A stretch of DNA of 64,000 nucleotides from Bradyrhizobium erythrophlei (GCA_900129675.1 FSRD01000004.1:106749-170748), one strand, 5' to 3'; shown: positions 9,989-19,343, counted from the first letter of the stretch. Program-made: numbers and translations. The notes: generated from the sequence alone by a model not told the origin.

Positions 9989-10649
9989 ACCCCGAGCTGC
10001 GCACGGTGTGGATCAGCGTGGGCAACCCGCCTTCGTCGAGCTTCCGGCGGAGCTTGCCAATGTGCACGTCGATCACGTTCGTCCGTTCGTCGTAGTGATA
10101 ACCCCAGACCTCTTCAAACAGCATCGTCCGCGTCACGACCTGGTTCGGTTGCCGCATGAGATACTCGAGCAGATGGTACTCTCGCGGCAACAGCTCGACG
10201 AGCCGACCGGCACGACGCACCTCACGGCTCAGGAGGTCGATCTCCAGGTCGCCGACATGGAGCATCGTATCCCGCCGAGGGATCGCCTGCCGCCGTACCA
10301 AAACCTCGATCCGGGCAGTCAGCTCTAGAAATTCGAAGGGCTTGGTCAGGTAATCGTCGCCACCGGCGCGGAGTCCTCGCACCCGCTCGTCCACCGCAGA
10401 CAAGGCGCTAAGAATGAGCACCGGCGCTTCGACGCCGACCGTGCGGAGCGTCGATAGAACGGTAAGTCCGTCCACTCCGCCAGGCAGCATGCGGTCCAGC
10501 ACGATGGCCTCGTAGGTATCCGCGCCCGCTTTCAGCAACCCCTCGCGGCCGGTATGGGCGCAATCGACGTCGAAGCCGGAATCGCCGAGGGCAGCCGCAA
10601 TCTCCGCGGCGGTCTGGACATCGTCCTCCACTACCAGCACCCTAGCCAT
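9966..10649 (-). CDS. OmpR/PhoB-family response regulator
   Basis: 227 residues from the ATG at 10647-10649, preceded by a strong GGAGGAG at about 8 bases. A longer upstream frame lacks such a site. The receiver (LVVEDDVQTA, Asp in VLDRMLPGG, Lys in YLTKPFEF) is followed by a winged-helix DNA-binding domain ending VDVHIGKLRRKLDEG and SSGYVLRAAE. It is the first gene of a two-gene operon with the kinase and is divergent from a second OmpR-type regulator only 94 bp away. Confidence 0.93.
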   Translation of the reverse strand: MARVLVVEDDVQTAAEIAAALGDSGFDVDCAHTGREGLLKAGADTYEAIVLDRMLPGGVDGLTVLSTLRTVGVEAPVLILSALSAVDERVRGLRAGGDDYLTKPFEFLELTARIEVLVRRQAIPRRDTMLHVGDLEIDLLSREVRRAGRLVELLPREYHLLEYLMRQPNQVVTRTMLFEEVWGYHYDERTNVIDVHIGKLRRKLDEGGLPTLIHTVRSSGYVLRAAE

Positions 10650-10743
10650 GCTTCTCCTCCAAAAGGACCTGGAGCCTGTCTGCCATATAGCGAGCAAAGT
10701 GCCCATCTACCACACATGAAATCTAGTTTAAGAAAGGAACGCG
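10650..10743. promoter_or_regulatory. Divergent promoter region between two OmpR-type regulators
   Basis: 94 bases separate the divergent starts. It includes the GGAGGAG ribosome site of the minus-strand regulator and an AAAGGAA-like site before the plus-strand GTG. No obvious tandem direct repeats typical of OmpR-class binding were resolved by eye. Both regulators are likely controlled from here. Confidence 0.5.
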
Positions 10744-11451
10744 GTGCGCATCCTGATTGCCGAAGACGATGATCGCACAGCGAATTATCTGGTGCGGGGC
10801 CTGACCGAGAGCGGTCATATCGTGGATCGCGTCGCCGATGGCGAAACCGCGCTGGCCATGGCGCTCGAAGGCATTTACGAGGCACTCGTCCTCGACCGCA
10901 TGCTGCCGGCGATGGATGGCGTCACCTTGGTTCGGCGCCTGCGCGAGCACGATCCTCGCACTCCGGTGCTGATGCTGAGCGCCGTCGCGAGCACGGTCGA
11001 TCGCGTCGAGGGTATGCGCGCCGGGTGCGACGACTACCTCGCCAAGCCCTACATGTTCGCGGAGCTTCTGGCGCGCCTTGAGGCGCTTGGCCGCCGGGCC
11101 GACCGCTCGCGGCGCCTCTCGGTGCTGCGGGTTGGCGACCTCGAGCTCGACACGGTCGGCCGGACAGTGTCGCGCGCAGGACGGCCGATCCGCCTTCAAC
11201 GTCGCGAATTCCTCCTGCTGGAACAGTTGGTCCGCCACGCCGGCCAAGTCGTCACGCGATCCATGCTGCTGGAGGCCACTTGGGACTATGATTTCGAGGG
11301 GCGCGGCAACATCGTCGACATGCATATCCACCGACTGCGCAAAAAAGTGGACGAGGGCTTCTCTTATCCGTTGATCCAAACGGTCCCAAGTGCCGGCTAC
11401 ACGATCCGGGAGCCTAACGGTACCCCGACGCAACCAGACCAACCGGCCTGA
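10744..11451 (+). CDS. OmpR-family response regulator without an adjacent kinase of its own
   Basis: 235 residues starting at GTG (10744), with AAGAAAGGAA upstream. The receiver has IAEDDDRTA, Asp in VLDRMLPAMDG and Lys in YLAKPYMF. The winged-helix domain ends DMHIHRLRKKVDEG and SAGYTIREP. It resembles the neighbouring regulator but is clearly a different gene, not a copy. It is followed after 163 bp by an RND adaptor and pump, the usual arrangement when such a regulator controls the efflux operon. No second kinase is visible, so it may share the kinase at 8564-9988. Confidence 0.92.
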   Translation: MRILIAEDDDRTANYLVRGLTESGHIVDRVADGETALAMALEGIYEALVLDRMLPAMDGVTLVRRLREHDPRTPVLMLSAVASTVDRVEGMRAGCDDYLAKPYMFAELLARLEALGRRADRSRRLSVLRVGDLELDTVGRTVSRAGRPIRLQRREFLLLEQLVRHAGQVVTRSMLLEATWDYDFEGRGNIVDMHIHRLRKKVDEGFSYPLIQTVPSAGYTIREPNGTPTQPDQPA

Positions 11452-11614
11452 TTAAAATCGATTTCATCATCGAGCGATGCGCGCTCTACGACCGATCCGT
11501 CAGAGTACCGGAGCGTTGAACCTGCTCCAGGCTGCCTTGTCGCGCTGCGCGGAAAGGGTAGCGGTCCCGAGGGAGGGCCGTCGATGTCTCATCAATTGGG
11601 TGGATTAGAAAACG

Positions 11615-12862
11615 ATGACCAACCGACCATTTGCCCAGGACCTCGTCGTCGAGGCTCGCGGGCCCGCCGTTGAGCCGCCGCGACGAAAGCATCATCGGTT
11701 GCGGGCAATCGTTATTCTAATACTTCTTGGCGGCACTGCCTATGGCGCTTACGCCAACATCCACCATGTGGCAACCACCGCCGGGGCGCCGGCGCCTTCG
11801 GCCTCCGCCACCCCCATTCTCGGCGTAAAATCTACGCAAGCCAAGATCGAAAACGTAGCGATCTATGTGACCGGGCTCGGCACGGTTCAGCCCTTCAACA
11901 CCGTGACCGTCAAGCCGCGCGTCAGCGGCCAGATCAGCGACATCGTCTTCACGGAAGGGCAATTAGTCCACGCCGGCGACGAGCTGGCGCACATCGACCC
12001 GCGGCCATTTCTGTCGCCGCTGCATCAGGCGGAGGCCATCTTGGCCAAGGACCAGGCGCAACTCAATAATACGAATATAGATCTCCAGCGCATCACGAGC
12101 CTCGCCCAAAAGGGCTTTGCGACGGGCCAGTCTCTCGACACGCAAAAATCGCAGCTTGCCGGATTGCAAGCCACGATCTTGGCCGATCAGGCCTCGATCG
12201 AAACTGCCAAGACCCAGCTCGATTTTGCCACGATTACCTCGCCCTTAAGCGGCATCGCCGGAATCCGGATGATCGATGCGGGCAACATGATCACTCCGTC
12301 CGATCCCGGCCTTGTGGTCATCAATCAGCTCGAGCCGATCTCGGTCGTTTTCACGGTGCCGTCGGAAGCCATCAGTCATTGGGCGGTGGGCCGGCCGACA
12401 TCTATCGTCCCGGTCACGGCGCGATCGCCCGACAATGCTCGGATGCTCGGCACCGGTGATTTGAGCCTCGTCGATAATCACATCGATCCGGCCACCGCGA
12501 CCATCAGGCTCAAGGCGACGTTCCCGAACAAGGACCACCTGCTCAAGCCCGGCCAATTCGTCAACGCATCGATCCAGAGCGTACTACTGTCGGGCGTTGT
12601 CACCGTGCCGTCCAGCGCCGTGCAGCAGTCAACGAGTGGTTCTTACGTCTACCTCGTGCAGCCGGACATGACTTTGGCGCAGCGCCCGGTGACGGTCGCG
12701 CGTGTGGCCGGCGACACGACCGTAATCGCGTCTGGATTGAGTGCAGGCGACACGGTGGTCACAGATGGCCAATACAGCCTGAAGCCGGGCCTGAAAGTGT
12801 CCTTTTTGCCGAGCGATGTCGGTCCCCAGAGGGTCGCCGATCGGAACAACGCGACACAGTAA
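11615..12862 (+). CDS. RND efflux periplasmic adaptor (MdtA/AcrA-like membrane fusion protein)
   Basis: 415 residues. An N-terminal cytoplasmic stretch rich in Arg/His is followed by one membrane anchor (about 30-50; VILILLGGTAYGAY). Next come the barrel-sandwich lipoyl halves (GTVQPFNTVTVKPRVSGQIS and FATITSPLSGIAGIRM), an intervening helical hairpin (about 140-200) and a C-terminal beta-barrel/membrane-proximal region. It links the inner-membrane pump to an outer-membrane channel. It lies 33 bp upstream of the pump gene, so they form an operon. No outer-membrane channel is encoded here; it may use one encoded elsewhere, or the NodT-type protein at 58.9 kb. Confidence 0.9.
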   Translation: MTNRPFAQDLVVEARGPAVEPPRRKHHRLRAIVILILLGGTAYGAYANIHHVATTAGAPAPSASATPILGVKSTQAKIENVAIYVTGLGTVQPFNTVTVKPRVSGQISDIVFTEGQLVHAGDELAHIDPRPFLSPLHQAEAILAKDQAQLNNTNIDLQRITSLAQKGFATGQSLDTQKSQLAGLQATILADQASIETAKTQLDFATITSPLSGIAGIRMIDAGNMITPSDPGLVVINQLEPISVVFTVPSEAISHWAVGRPTSIVPVTARSPDNARMLGTGDLSLVDNHIDPATATIRLKATFPNKDHLLKPGQFVNASIQSVLLSGVVTVPSSAVQQSTSGSYVYLVQPDMTLAQRPVTVARVAGDTTVIASGLSAGDTVVTDGQYSLKPGLKVSFLPSDVGPQRVADRNNATQ

Positions 12863-12895
12863 ATCTGTCATCTCCCTATCTGAGGTTAAGCTCCT

Positions 12896-15800
12896 GTGAA
12901 CATCTCGAAGCGTTTTGTCGAGCGTCCCGTCGCCACGGCCCTGCTGACCCTCGGCGTCGTTCTGGTGGGCACTGTCGCCTATCTGCTGTTGCCGATATCC
13001 TCTCTGCCCCAGGTCGATTTTCCGACCATCGCGGTTCAGGCGAGCCTACCGGGTGCGGATGCCGAAACCATGGCAGCCACGGTTGCCAGTCCCCTCGAGC
13101 AGCAGTTCGCCAATATCCCTGGTGTTACGCAGATGACGTCCACGAGCACGCTCGGCATGTCGAACCTGACGCTGCAGTTCGATCTCAACCGGAACATCGA
13201 TGGCGCTGCTCAGGACGTGCAGACCGCCATTAATGCGGCAAGCGGGCTGTTGCCAAAGACGATGCCCAATCCGCCGACCTACCATAAAGTCAATCCGGCA
13301 CAGTTCACGGCGATTTCAATTGTGATGCAGTCAGACACCATCCCGCTGCCGAAAGTAATGGATGACGCGACGAATCTGGTCGCCCAAACCCTGTCCCAAA
13401 TCCCCGGCGCAGGCTTTGTCGACATGCCCGGCTCGTCTAAATCGGCGATTCGGATCCAACTTGACCCGATGAAGATCGCATCCATGGGTCTGAGCCTCGA
13501 AGATATCCGCGCGGCTCTCGTGGTCGCCACCACTAACGGCCCGAAGGGTACCCTTAATGGCAGCCAGCGTTCGGTTACGCTGGACGCCAACGATCAGCTT
13601 CTCACCTCGACAAATACAAACGCGGCCATCGTCGCCTACCGCAACGGCTCGCCGGTGCGGATCAGCGACATCGGACGCGCTATCGACAGCGTCGAGAACA
13701 CCACAATGGGCGCCTGGTACAACAACCGGAAGGCCGTCACGATCGACGTCCACCTGCAACCCGGCGCCAATGCGGTCGATGTGGTCAAGGGCGTGAGGGC
13801 GGCGCTGCCGGCGCTGCGGCTACGGCTTCCACCTTCCGTTCAGTTGACCACAGCCGGCGATTCGACCGTTGCCGTGCGGGCCGCGGTCAGCGACGTGCAG
13901 ACAACGCTGTTGATCACGGTCGGCCTGGTGGTGCTGACCATCTATGTGTTTTTGAAGAGCCTCAGTGCCACGATTATTCCCGCCGTGACCATTCCTGTGT
14001 CCTTGATCGGCACGTTCGCAATTATGTACGTGCTCGGCTACAGCCTCGACAACATCTCGCTCATGGGGCTAACCATTGCTGTTGGCTTTGTGGTCGATGA
14101 CGCCATCGTGGTGATCGAGAACATCGTGCGCCATGTCGAGGAAGGCGCTTCGCCAATGGCAGCGACGCTCAAAGGCGCGAGCGAGATTGGCTTCACGGTC
14201 GTGTCCATGACGGTGTCGCTCATCGCGGTATTCATCCCGCTTCTCCTGATGAGCGGAATGGTTGGTCGGCTTTTCCGCGAGTTCTCAGTCACAGTATCAG
14301 TGGCGCTGATCATCTCGGCCATCGTCTCGCTGACGCTGACGCCGATGATGTGCGCGCTCATGATTCGAGGCCACCAGCCCGAATCCCGCCGCGGCCTGGC
14401 GTCTCGCGCGCTCGAACGAGGGTTCGCCCTGTTCGAAGCCGGATACAAGCGGTCCTTGCTCAGCATCATCGCCCATCCGCGCCTGGTGATGCTGTCCTTC
14501 GCGGCGACACTCGCGTTGACGGCCTATCTCTTCATCGTCATCCCGAAAGGGTTTTTCCCTCAGCAGGACATCGGGTTGATCTCCGGCTCCACGCAGGCGG
14601 CGCAGGACATCTCGTTCGAGGCAATGGCTGCCAAACAACAGGCCGTGGTCGACCTCATCATGAAAGAACCGGCGGTCGAGACCGTTCGCTCGAACCTCGG
14701 CGGCTCGGGACTGATGAACACCGGCAATTTGCAGATCATCCTGAAGCCGCAGTCGGACCGTTCGGTAACGGCCGACCAGGTGATCGCACGCATCCGCAAG
14801 CAGATGTCAGCGATGACCGGGGTGAGCCTCGCCATGCAGGCTGTGCAGGGCATAAACGTGGGTGGCCGGATCTCCCAGACCCAGTTTCAGTACACGCTAC
14901 AGGACCCCAATCTTCCCGAATTGTATCAATGGGCCGACACCATGGTGGCCGAATTGCGCAAGCTGCCTGAGATCCGCGATGTCGCGAGCGATCTTCAGTC
15001 AGCCGCCCCCCACGCCAGCATCGTGATCGACCGTGACACGGCCACCCGTCTCGGCGTCACCCCCCAGGCGATCGACGATACGCTGTACGATGCGTTTGGT
15101 CAGCGGCAGGTCGCGACCATCTTTACCCAGCTCGATCAACACAAAATCGTGATGGAGGTCGATCCCAAGTTCAGGGTCGATACCGGCGCGCTCGATAATC
15201 TCTATGTCGGAAACAACGCCGGCAAGCAGATCCCGCTCAGCACGTTCGCGAAGGTGGGCACATCCGTCGCGCCGCTCGCGATCAATCATCAGGGCCTGTT
15301 CCCGTCCGTCACGCTCAGCTTCAATCTCGCTCCGAACGTAGCGCTTGGAGACGCGGTAGCGGCCGTGAACACGCTGAAGACCCGGATCAGCATGCCGGCT
15401 ACTATTCAGACCGGATTCCAGGGGACCGCCCAAGCGTTTCAAGCCTCGTTGGCCACGCAGCCCGTGCTGATTGTAGCCGCCTTGGTCGCGGTCTACATCG
15501 TGCTCGGCGTGCTCTATGAGAGCATGGTGCATCCAATCACGATTCTGTCGACGCTCCCGTCGGCCGGCGTCGGCGCCCTGGCTGCCCTCATGCTGGTTGG
15601 CGGGCAGCTCGATGTCATGGGCCTGGTCGGCATCATTCTCTTGATCGGCATCGTCAAGAAGAATGCCATCATGATGATCGATTTCGCGCTCACGGCGGAG
15701 CGAGGTGGGATTTCGCCGAGGCAAGCCATCATCCAGGCCTGCATCCTGCGGTTCAGGCCGATCACCATGACCACGCTCTGCGCGCTATTGGGCGCTCTAC

Positions 15801-16009
15801 CTCTGGCGCTCGGCACGGGTGTCGGATCGGAACTGCGGCGTCCACTCGGCATCGCGATCGTCGGCGGTCTCTGCGTCTCGCAACTGTTGACGCTGTACAC
15901 AACGCCGGTGGTCTATCTCTACATGGAACGGATCGCCAGCTTCATGGCTACGATCAGGACCAAGGCGTTCAAGCCGAAAGCTGCGATTCAACCTTTGCCT
16001 TCAGAATGA
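12896..16009 (+). CDS. RND multidrug efflux permease, HAE-1 type (MdtB/MdtC-like)
   Basis: 1037 residues from a GTG preceded by GAGG, the normal length for AcrB/MdtB proteins. N-terminal membrane helix RPVATALLTLGVVLVGTVAY, two large periplasmic loops and twelve expected membrane helices. The helix-4 proton-relay Asp pair is present in VGFVVDDAIVVIEN, and GIVKKNAIMMIDFAL marks helix 10. The DD pair and this last block place it with drug and bile-salt pumps, not metal pumps. It exports hydrophobic compounds using proton influx. The adaptor is directly upstream and an OmpR regulator precedes both. Confidence 0.93.
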   Translation: MNISKRFVERPVATALLTLGVVLVGTVAYLLLPISSLPQVDFPTIAVQASLPGADAETMAATVASPLEQQFANIPGVTQMTSTSTLGMSNLTLQFDLNRNIDGAAQDVQTAINAASGLLPKTMPNPPTYHKVNPAQFTAISIVMQSDTIPLPKVMDDATNLVAQTLSQIPGAGFVDMPGSSKSAIRIQLDPMKIASMGLSLEDIRAALVVATTNGPKGTLNGSQRSVTLDANDQLLTSTNTNAAIVAYRNGSPVRISDIGRAIDSVENTTMGAWYNNRKAVTIDVHLQPGANAVDVVKGVRAALPALRLRLPPSVQLTTAGDSTVAVRAAVSDVQTTLLITVGLVVLTIYVFLKSLSATIIPAVTIPVSLIGTFAIMYVLGYSLDNISLMGLTIAVGFVVDDAIVVIENIVRHVEEGASPMAATLKGASEIGFTVVSMTVSLIAVFIPLLLMSGMVGRLFREFSVTVSVALIISAIVSLTLTPMMCALMIRGHQPESRRGLASRALERGFALFEAGYKRSLLSIIAHPRLVMLSFAATLALTAYLFIVIPKGFFPQQDIGLISGSTQAAQDISFEAMAAKQQAVVDLIMKEPAVETVRSNLGGSGLMNTGNLQIILKPQSDRSVTADQVIARIRKQMSAMTGVSLAMQAVQGINVGGRISQTQFQYTLQDPNLPELYQWADTMVAELRKLPEIRDVASDLQSAAPHASIVIDRDTATRLGVTPQAIDDTLYDAFGQRQVATIFTQLDQHKIVMEVDPKFRVDTGALDNLYVGNNAGKQIPLSTFAKVGTSVAPLAINHQGLFPSVTLSFNLAPNVALGDAVAAVNTLKTRISMPATIQTGFQGTAQAFQASLATQPVLIVAALVAVYIVLGVLYESMVHPITILSTLPSAGVGALAALMLVGGQLDVMGLVGIILLIGIVKKNAIMMIDFALTAERGGISPRQAIIQACILRFRPITMTTLCALLGALPLALGTGVGSELRRPLGIAIVGGLCVSQLLTLYTTPVVYLYMERIASFMATIRTKAFKPKAAIQPLPSE

Positions 16010-16542
16010 CAGCCTTTTCATCCAATGGCCTCATACGCGCTTTAAAGACTGCTTGTGGCGCGAAGCGGACATTCGCCCAGACGACGAGGTCCGAAAAGTG
16101 CCACGAACAGACATTGATTGTTTGTCGTCTCAAAAACGCCCCGGATGGTGCTGGGCCAGCAATGCTGCAAACACGAAAGCAACGCGTCAACGCGCGTAGG
16201 AAATGTTCAAAACGATTTTTGTGGAATATGCCGTAGGTAAGGCGATCCCGCGCCCCCACCAAACACACATCAGTCAACAACAATGTCCCATATCGCGCAC
16301 CCAACAATTTTCGTTCCTGTATGAACACCTTCACAAAGGCATCGTGTCACTCCTGCTAGATTGACCACGGTTACCAGACCTTCACCTGCTTTCGATCCAG
16401 ATCTTTCGGCGGGCCGACGTTCGTGCCCGGAAACAACAAGCAGTCCGGTAACGAAGACGATCCGCATCCGCTCGTTCTGCTCGGCGCGCTCGCACGCGCC
16501 GAAATGCGAACTCATTGGCGCAAGTCGCAAGGAGGGTAAGTC
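16010..16542. other. Intergenic region carrying a dispersed repeat
   Basis: No convincing gene. Bases 16051-16105 contain a sequence (core GTGGCGCGAAGCGGACATTC, then GGTCCGAAAAGYGCCA after a variable stretch) found again at 21056-21111. This looks like one of the degenerate intergenic repeats common in rhizobial genomes. The end of the region should hold the promoter for the next gene. Confidence 0.6.
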
Positions 16543-18333
16543 ATGTCGTCACGTACAGTCTCAAAGTCACCCGTTGCAGTCTTAAAGTCACCCGTGCATC
16601 GCCCAGGCGTCCAAGGCGTCACCATGCTTCACGACGGTGGCGTGCGGCGGTTCGAGCAAGTCCGATCGCAGCTCGCGCTCGATACGCGAGTTCCTGGAGG
16701 CGATGGAGGCGTCACCGCATTTCACGACAATGGCGGGCGCATTCTCCACCATCCCAGGATCGTCCTGATGTTCTGGGGCAACGCGTGGACCGACCCGGCT
16801 ACCACTCCGTCACAGGCCGACTTCACAAACGCAGTCTCAAATCTCGTCTATGGTCCATGGGGAACCCAGCTGTCGCAGTACCGCGGCGTCGGGCCCATGG
16901 GGTTGGAGCAGACCGTCACCATCACGTCCTCCGATCCGCCCGCCGTTTTTACCGACCCGCAGATCCGGGCCATGATCGAAGCGCAGATCAACGCCGGCGT
17001 CGTGCCCGCGCCCGACAACAACATCGACCTCATCTACTGCGTCCTGATGCCGACCGGCCATTCGTCGGGCGACACGAACTTTGTCGGCCAGCACCAGTTC
17101 TTCGACCACAATGGCGCTCGCGCCTACTGGGCGTGGGTGACCAACGACGGCACGCTCACCGGCGGAAACTCGATCCCCAAGGTGCTCTCGCACGAGATCT
17201 GCGAGGCCTGCTCGGATCCCGATCTCGGCTCCGGCATTCTTGTTGATGTCGGTCCCTCCGATCCCAACGAAGAGATCGGCGACGTCTGCAACAATACCTG
17301 GTCCACGGTGAACGGCGCCGCGCAGGAGGCCTACTGGTCCGAATCCGACAACCGCTGCGTCATTCCGGTGTGGCAGCCGTTCCCGCCGACCAGCGGCAAT
17401 CCCGCGCTCATTCAGAGCCGCTTTGGTTCGCAAGGCAACTTCGAGGTGGTGACGTCGGCTGCCAACGGCGGGCTGTTGCACTTCTGGCGCAACGACGACA
17501 ACACCTTCCTGCCTTGGAGCACGGCGATCCCGTTCGGTGGATCGCTCGGGAACGTTGATGCCGTCACCATGATCGAGAGCAATTTCGGCAGCCCCGGCAA
17601 TCTCGAGGTCATCTGCCGGGTCGGCGATCAGCTGCAGTTCTTCTGGCGCGACTCAGGGCCGGCCTTCAACTGGAACGGTCCGTTCTTCCTGGAGAGCGGC
17701 GTCGCCGGCAATCCCGTCCTGATCCAAAGCCGGTTCGGCACCCAGGGGAACTTCGAGCTCGTCGTTCCGGCGGCGGGCGGCGGCCTGATCCACTACTGGC
17801 GCAACAACGACGATCCGGCGTTGCCCTGGAGCGGTCCGACCTATTTCGGCGGCTCGTTGGGGCAGGTAGATGCGGTCACCATGATCGAGAGCAATTTCGG
17901 CAGCCCCGGCAACCTCGAGCTGATCTGCCGGGCTGGTGATCAGCTCCAGTTCTTCTGGCGCGACTCCGGGCCAGCGTTCAACTGGAACGGTCCGTTCTTC
18001 CTGGAGAGTGGCGTGGCCGGCAATCCCGTCCTGATCCAAAGCCGGTTCGGCACCCAGGGGAACTTCGAGCTGGTCGTCCCGTCTGCGGGGGGCGGCTTGA
18101 TCCACTACTGGCGCAACAACGACGATCCAGCATTGCCTTGGAGCGGCCCGACCTACTTCGGCGGATCGTTGGGGAACGTGGCCGCCGTCACCATGATCGA
18201 GAGCAATTTCGGCACCCCCGGCAATCTCGAGCTCATCTGTCAGGTCGGCAATCAGCTCCAGTTCTTCTGGCGCGACTCCGGGCCGGCGTTCAACTGGAAT
18301 GGTCCGTTCCTGCTGCAATCGACCGTTTGGTAG
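16543..18333 (+). CDS. Putative HExxE-type metalloprotease with C-terminal tandem repeats (beta-propeller-like)
   Basis: 596 residues. The first 60 are basic and not a classical signal peptide. Residues about 60-290 form a conserved-looking domain with IVLMFWGNAWTD, a central block and LSHEICEACSDPDLG, a HExxExxxDP motif reminiscent of zincin-like proteins in soil bacteria. The following CNNTW and SDNRCVIPVW suggest disulfides and an extracellular fate. From about residue 290 there are three and a half repeats of about 101 residues. Each has two halves: IQSRFGTQGNFELV with LIHYWRNNDD, and MIESNFGSPGNLE with LQFFWRDSGPAFNW. Such W/F-rich repeats fit a beta-propeller or lectin-like fold (inference). 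The ATG at 16543 has GGAGGG upstream. The next gene follows after 40 bp, so they are probably cotranscribed. Catalysis is unproven. Confidence 0.65.
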   Translation: MSSRTVSKSPVAVLKSPVHRPGVQGVTMLHDGGVRRFEQVRSQLALDTRVPGGDGGVTAFHDNGGRILHHPRIVLMFWGNAWTDPATTPSQADFTNAVSNLVYGPWGTQLSQYRGVGPMGLEQTVTITSSDPPAVFTDPQIRAMIEAQINAGVVPAPDNNIDLIYCVLMPTGHSSGDTNFVGQHQFFDHNGARAYWAWVTNDGTLTGGNSIPKVLSHEICEACSDPDLGSGILVDVGPSDPNEEIGDVCNNTWSTVNGAAQEAYWSESDNRCVIPVWQPFPPTSGNPALIQSRFGSQGNFEVVTSAANGGLLHFWRNDDNTFLPWSTAIPFGGSLGNVDAVTMIESNFGSPGNLEVICRVGDQLQFFWRDSGPAFNWNGPFFLESGVAGNPVLIQSRFGTQGNFELVVPAAGGGLIHYWRNNDDPALPWSGPTYFGGSLGQVDAVTMIESNFGSPGNLELICRAGDQLQFFWRDSGPAFNWNGPFFLESGVAGNPVLIQSRFGTQGNFELVVPSAGGGLIHYWRNNDDPALPWSGPTYFGGSLGNVAAVTMIESNFGTPGNLELICQVGNQLQFFWRDSGPAFNWNGPFLLQSTVW

Positions 18334-18373
18334 GACGGAAACAGCAAAGCAATCAGCAATCTGGAGCATCAAC

Positions 18374-19078
18374 ATGAGTGGTAAGAAACAGTCGCTCTCG
18401 AAGCGCCAGGCTCGCGTCAGCGCGCGAGCCGCTGCGGCGAAGCATGGAGCGAGGAGGACGTCCGCGGGACCATCTTCGATCGGCGAGCGTCCGGGCGGTC
18501 CCACCTACTTCGGCCAGGGACAGCCTGGCGCAAGCGCGGGCGCGGCGCCCCGCGGTCCGCAAGCATCTGCGGTCGGCGAGCGCCCGGGCAGTCCCGCCTA
18601 CTTCGGTCAGGGACAGCCTGGCGCAAGCGCAGGTGCGGCGCCCCGCGGCCCGCAAGCATCTGCGGTCGGCGAGCGTCCGGGCAGTCCGGCCTACTTCGGC
18701 CAGGGACAGCCTGGCGCAAGCGCGGGCGCGACGCACCGCGTCCCGCAAGCATCTGCGGTCGGCGAGCGCCCGGGCAGTCCGGCCTACTTCGGCCAGGGAC
18801 AGCCTGGCGCAAGCGCGGGCGCGACGCACCGCGTCCCGCAAGCATCTGCGGTCGGCGAGCGCCCGGGCAGTCCGCACTACTTCGGCCAAGGACAGCCTGG
18901 CGCAAGCGCAGGTGCGCCGCCCCTCGGTCCGCAGCCATCTTCGATCGGCGAGCGTCCGGGCAGTCCGGCTTACTTCGGGCGCGGACCGTCCGCCGCCGCA
19001 GCAACCGGCGGTCCGCAGCCCTCCGCCGTCGGAGAGCGTCCGGGCAGTCCCGCCTACTTCGGCCGCGGCCGTCGATAG
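18374..19078 (+). CDS. Repeat protein of seven GERPGSPxYFGQGQ units
   Basis: 234 residues from an ATG at 18374 with GGAG eight bases before it. A basic N-terminus (MSGKKQSLSKRQARVSARAA, then KHGARR) of about 35 residues is followed by repeats of 31 residues: GERPGSPAYFGQGQPGASAG, then a variable APRGPQASAV-type linker. Six units start every 93 bp from 18482; the seventh is spaced 84 bp after a shortened unit. Gly, Pro, Ala, Ser and Gln dominate, with an invariant Tyr-Phe pair, so it is probably disordered. There is no signal peptide or membrane segment. No family is recognised. Being 40 bp behind the putative protease suggests a joint role, for example substrate and processing enzyme, but that is speculation. 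Confidence 0.75.
   Translation: MSGKKQSLSKRQARVSARAAAAKHGARRTSAGPSSIGERPGGPTYFGQGQPGASAGAAPRGPQASAVGERPGSPAYFGQGQPGASAGAAPRGPQASAVGERPGSPAYFGQGQPGASAGATHRVPQASAVGERPGSPAYFGQGQPGASAGATHRVPQASAVGERPGSPHYFGQGQPGASAGAPPLGPQPSSIGERPGSPAYFGRGPSAAAATGGPQPSAVGERPGSPAYFGRGRR
18482..19060 (+). repeat. 93-bp coding tandem repeat
   Basis: Unit starts at 18482, 18575, 18668, 18761, 18854 and 18947 (period 93), with a last unit at 19031 (84 bp later). Units 3 and 4 are nearly identical, suggesting recent expansion by slippage or recombination. All units keep the reading frame of the repeat protein. Confidence 0.9.
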
Positions 19079-19093
19079 GGTGGCGCGCATGCG

Positions 19094-19343
19094 ATGCCCG
19101 CGATCTACGGACCGCACGAGTATGCCGCGGACGGCAGGCCTGATCAGCTACGGAACCAGACTCATCGATGCCTATAGCCAGATCGGCATCTACGCCAGCT
19201 GGATTTCAGGGTGAAAGCCTGCGGACCGGCCGGTCGTGCAGCCGACCAGGTTCGAGCTGGTGAGTAACCTCGAGACCGCGAAGACGCTCGGTCTCGAGGT
19301 TCCGCCGACGCTGCTCGCGACCGCCGACGAGGTGATCGAATAG
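19094..19343 (+). pseudogene. C-terminal remnant of an ABC transporter substrate-binding protein, copy 1
   Basis: Fragments in three frames join to the end of a TrpX/DUF534-type periplasmic binding protein: MPAIYGPHEYAADG, then LISYGTRLIDAYSQIGIYA, then KPADRPVVQPTRFELV and LGLEVPPTLLATADEVIE before TAG at 19341. In intact relatives this is one continuous C-terminus. At least two frameshifts are needed, and everything upstream is missing. Confidence 0.75.

Noticed and set aside
18482..19060. Possible CRISPR array
   Set aside because: The unit is 93 bp with no unique spacers and is coding throughout.
18353..19117. Long frames in other phases over the 93-bp repeat
   Set aside because: Repeats of 93 bp keep every frame open; only the 18374 frame has a ribosome site and sensible composition.
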